The position numbers were made by a program, and so were the translations under genes. From assembly GCA_016215735.1 (NCBI GenBank), contig JACRIA010000070.1, positions 1 through 7,498 on the forward strand: a stretch of DNA of 7,498 nt, in the 5' to 3' direction. The notes below the pieces were generated by a model. That model saw only the letters and a program-made list of their open reading frames with translations, searched no databases and was not told the DNA's origin. Shown here piece by piece: positions 5,505 through 7,498 of this stretch (the stretch's first letter is position 1; every line of letters starts with the position of its first letter). The stretch comes from Candidatus Peregrinibacteria bacterium (lineage in GTDB: Bacteria; Patescibacteriota; Gracilibacteria; UBA1369; UBA12463).

Positions 5505-7498
5505 ATGGAAACCCTCTCAATCCCACTCCTTGGCGTAATCGTCGCAGGAGCAGCTCTTTTGTATGCGATAATTCTTATAATCTGGGTGCTTGTGCATTCA
5601 CGCGGAAGCGACCGCATGATCACAATCGCGAAATCAATTCAGGAAGGAGCGTCTGCTTATTTAAATCGGCAGTCTCTCACAATGGCGATTTTCGCAATCG
5701 TCATTTTTCTCGTGATAAATTTTACGATTCCGCCTGGAAAATACGCTGTAGGATTTTTAACTGGTATTGGATTTTTGTGCGGCGCTATTTTTTCCGGACT
5801 CGCTGGATATCTCGGAATGAGTGTTTCTGTGCGAGCTAATGTGCGAACTGCTGAAGCAGCAAGAAAAGGCCTGAAACAAGCGCTTAGCCTAGCATTTCGC
5901 GGAGGAAGCGTAACAGGAATGTTCGTTGTGGGTTTAGCACTATTAGGCGTTAGCGGCGGCTATTATCTTTTAACGCAATATTTAGGAATACCAGCTGGCC
6001 CGTCTGTAAATATTTTGATTGGATTTGGTTTTGGAGCTTCGCTGATTTCACTCTTTGCTCGTGTCGGCGGAGGAATTTATACAAAAGCTGCTGATGTTGG
6101 AGCTGATCTTGTCGGCAAGATAGAAAAAGGAATTCCTGAAGATGATCCGAGAAATCCAGCTGTAATAGCAGATAATGTCGGTGATAATGTCGGCGACTGC
6201 GCTGGCATGGGCGCTGATTTGTTTGAAACTTATGCTGTAACTCTTATCGCGGCAATGATACTCGCCTCCTCTGTTTTAACAGAATCTCTCGGTACCGCAG
6301 GAATTGAATATCCGATTTTACTTGGCATAGTCGCTGTTATTTCATCAATTATAGGCACATTCTTTGTGCGGCTCGGCAAAAATAGGGACATTATGTGGGC
6401 TTTGTATAAAGGAATGATTATCACTGGAATTTTATCAGCTATTGGATTTTATTTCGCGACAAATTGGCTGATTGGAGATATATGGATTTTCTTTGCTTCT
6501 TTGGTCGGCCTCGCTGTAACTCTATTCATAAACATAATCACAGACTATTACACTTCAAAAAAATTCAAACCTGTTAAAGAAATAGCTGAAGCATCAAAAA
6601 CAGGAACAGGCACAAATCTTATTTCCGGCCTTGCTGCAGGAATGAAAAGCACTGTCCTGCCTGCTATTTTGATATGCGCCGCGATTTTCCTGGCCTATTA
6701 TTTTGGAGAAAAATCGCCAGCAGTTAATAATGGAATTTATGGAATCGCGATAGCTGCTGTTGCAATGCTTTCAACAACAGGCCTTGTTATCGCAACAGAT
6801 TCATACGGTCCGATAACAGACAACGCAGGCGGCATCGCTGAAATGGCAAAATTGCCGCCGCAGGTAAGAAAAATCACAAACGCGCTGGATGCAGTCGGCA
6901 ACACAACAAAAGCTGTTACAAAAGGCTACGCAATATCATCAGCTGCGCTCGCGGCTCTTGTTCTTTTCCAAGCATTCAAGGAGGAACTTGCAAAATATCT
7001 TCCGCTGTCTGAATTTTCATTTGATATAAGCGATTATAAAGTTTTGATAGGATTGTTTCTCGGCGCGCTTTTGCCATTTTTATTTTCATCATTATGCATG
7101 AAATCAGTCGGCAAAGCCGCGTATGCGATTGTTAAAGAAGTCCGTAATCAATTCAAACAAATCAAAGGAATAATGGAAGGAAAAGCAACTCCGCTTTATG
7201 GAAGATGCGTTGATATCGTAACAAAAGCCGCGCTTAAAGAAATGATAATTCCTGCTCTGCTTGCTATTCTCACGCCAATTGTTGTGGGAGTTTTTTTGGG
7301 ACCAAAAGTTCTCGGCGGTTTATTAATCGGAATAATTATCTCGGGACTTTTGCTGGCGCTTTTCATGTGCACTGGCGGAGCCGCATGGGACAATGCGAAA
7401 AAACTTATTGAAGACGGATTGTACGGAGGAAAAGGCTCGGAAACGCATAAGGCTGCGGTTGTCGGCGATACTGTTGGCGATCCATTCAAAGACACAGC
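5505..7498 (+). CDS. hppA: Membrane-bound proton-translocating pyrophosphatase, K+-independent type (3' end outside window)
   Basis: An unbroken frame runs from ATG 5505 to the window edge, 664 codons; the final GDTVGDPFKDT is a C-terminal family motif, so probably only some tens of residues are missing. The protein is highly hydrophobic with about 15-16 potential membrane helices. The PPi/Mg site is intact: DVGADLVGKIEKG (197-209), EDDPRNPA (212-219), DNVGDNVGDCAG (223-234), TDSYGPITDN (431-440), AAWDNAKK (626-633) and GDTVGDPFKDT (654-664). In the known family this enzyme hydrolyses cytoplasmic PPi and pumps H+ across the membrane. GNTTKAVTKG (465-474) carries Lys469 and Thr472, where K+-dependent enzymes have Ala and Gly, so K+-independent proton pumping is predicted. 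The start is supported by the nearby TATAAT and by a helix beginning at once (LLGVIVAGAALLYAIILIIWV). It is divergent from the 538-residue membrane protein gene. Such a pump could save ATP by recovering energy from biosynthetic PPi. Confidence 0.96.
   Translation, partial: METLSIPLLGVIVAGAALLYAIILIIWVLVHSRGSDRMITIAKSIQEGASAYLNRQSLTMAIFAIVIFLVINFTIPPGKYAVGFLTGIGFLCGAIFSGLAGYLGMSVSVRANVRTAEAARKGLKQALSLAFRGGSVTGMFVVGLALLGVSGGYYLLTQYLGIPAGPSVNILIGFGFGASLISLFARVGGGIYTKAADVGADLVGKIEKGIPEDDPRNPAVIADNVGDNVGDCAGMGADLFETYAVTLIAAMILASSVLTESLGTAGIEYPILLGIVAVISSIIGTFFVRLGKNRDIMWALYKGMIITGILSAIGFYFATNWLIGDIWIFFASLVGLAVTLFINIITDYYTSKKFKPVKEIAEASKTGTGTNLISGLAAGMKSTVLPAILICAAIFLAYYFGEKSPAVNNGIYGIAIAAVAMLSTTGLVIATDSYGPITDNAGGIAEMAKLPPQVRKITNALDAVGNTTKAVTKGYAISSAALAALVLFQAFKEELAKYLPLSEFSFDISDYKVLIGLFLGALLPFLFSSLCMKSVGKAAYAIVKEVRNQFKQIKGIMEGKATPLYGRCVDIVTKAALKEMIIPALLAILTPIVVGVFLGPKVLGGLLIGIIISGLLLALFMCTGGAAWDNAKKLIEDGLYGGKGSETHKAAVVGDTVGDPFKDT

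Noticed and set aside
7196..7495. Minus-strand open frame of 99 codons opposite the hppA 3' end
   Set aside because: Antisense shadow of conserved pyrophosphatase codons; the plus frame carries clear catalytic motifs here.
2..7498. Possible UGA recoding (as in Gracilibacteria or Absconditabacteria)
   Set aside because: No in-frame TGA occurs inside any of the conserved genes, and glycine is encoded by GGN throughout; the standard code explains every frame. The four visible stops are TAA or TAG, but that sample is too small to mean anything.
5505..7498. Frameshift or pseudogene status of the pyrophosphatase
   Set aside because: The frame was followed codon by codon from 5505 to the edge without a stop, and all motifs lie in one frame; it is only cut by the window end.

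Overview
The window looks like ordinary chromosome from a small, AT-rich bacterial genome. The best guess is the Candidate Phyla Radiation (Patescibacteria, Parcubacteria-like). This rests on short, compact genes, very A/T-rich codon choice, no clear Shine-Dalgarno sites, promoter-like TATAAT boxes placed right at start codons, many short GC-rich palindromes between genes, and a large one-pass membrane protein of unknown function. No marker gene fixes the taxonomy, so this is inference. The standard genetic code fits every frame.

Layout. Bases 2-505 (+) encode the C-terminal part of the cell-division ABC transporter subunit FtsX. Its stop codon overlaps by one base the start of recO (505-1257, +), which encodes a recombination mediator with an intact four-cysteine zinc site. 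A 185-bp spacer (1258-1442) between the convergent recO and relA genes is packed with short palindromes. These include a strong hairpin flanked by A and T runs that could terminate transcription from both sides. On the minus strand, relA (1443-3629) encodes a long RelA/SpoT-type (p)ppGpp synthetase with an intact synthetase domain and TGS, zinc-finger and ACT regulatory domains. Its HD hydrolase domain has lost every metal-binding residue that can be aligned by eye. Upstream of it on the same strand, 3715-5331 encodes a 538-residue protein of unknown function. It has a long Lys/Pro/Glu-rich N-terminus, one membrane helix and a helical C-terminal domain. Across a 173-bp divergent intergenic region, hppA (5505 to the window end, +) encodes a membrane-bound proton-pumping pyrophosphatase of the K+-independent type. 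It is cut by the window edge shortly before its expected C-terminus.

How the genes relate. The ftsX-recO pair is probably one transcription unit with coupled translation. relA and the 538-residue gene lie on one strand, but each has its own extended -10 promoter candidate, spaced so that transcription would begin at or next to the start codon (leaderless mRNA). hppA has a similar TATAAT box giving a leader of only about ten bases. Functionally the window holds division/wall remodelling (FtsX), DNA repair (RecO), stringent-response signalling (RelA) and PPi-driven proton pumping (HppA). No mobile element, defence island, CRISPR array, tRNA or rRNA gene is visible.

The most interesting points are the RSH enzyme with a degenerate hydrolase domain but a bifunctional-type RXKD synthetase motif, a relA stop codon that sits inside the loop of a GC-rich hairpin, a 23-bp palindromic repeat present in inverted orientation at two intergenic sites, and the apparently leaderless promoters.
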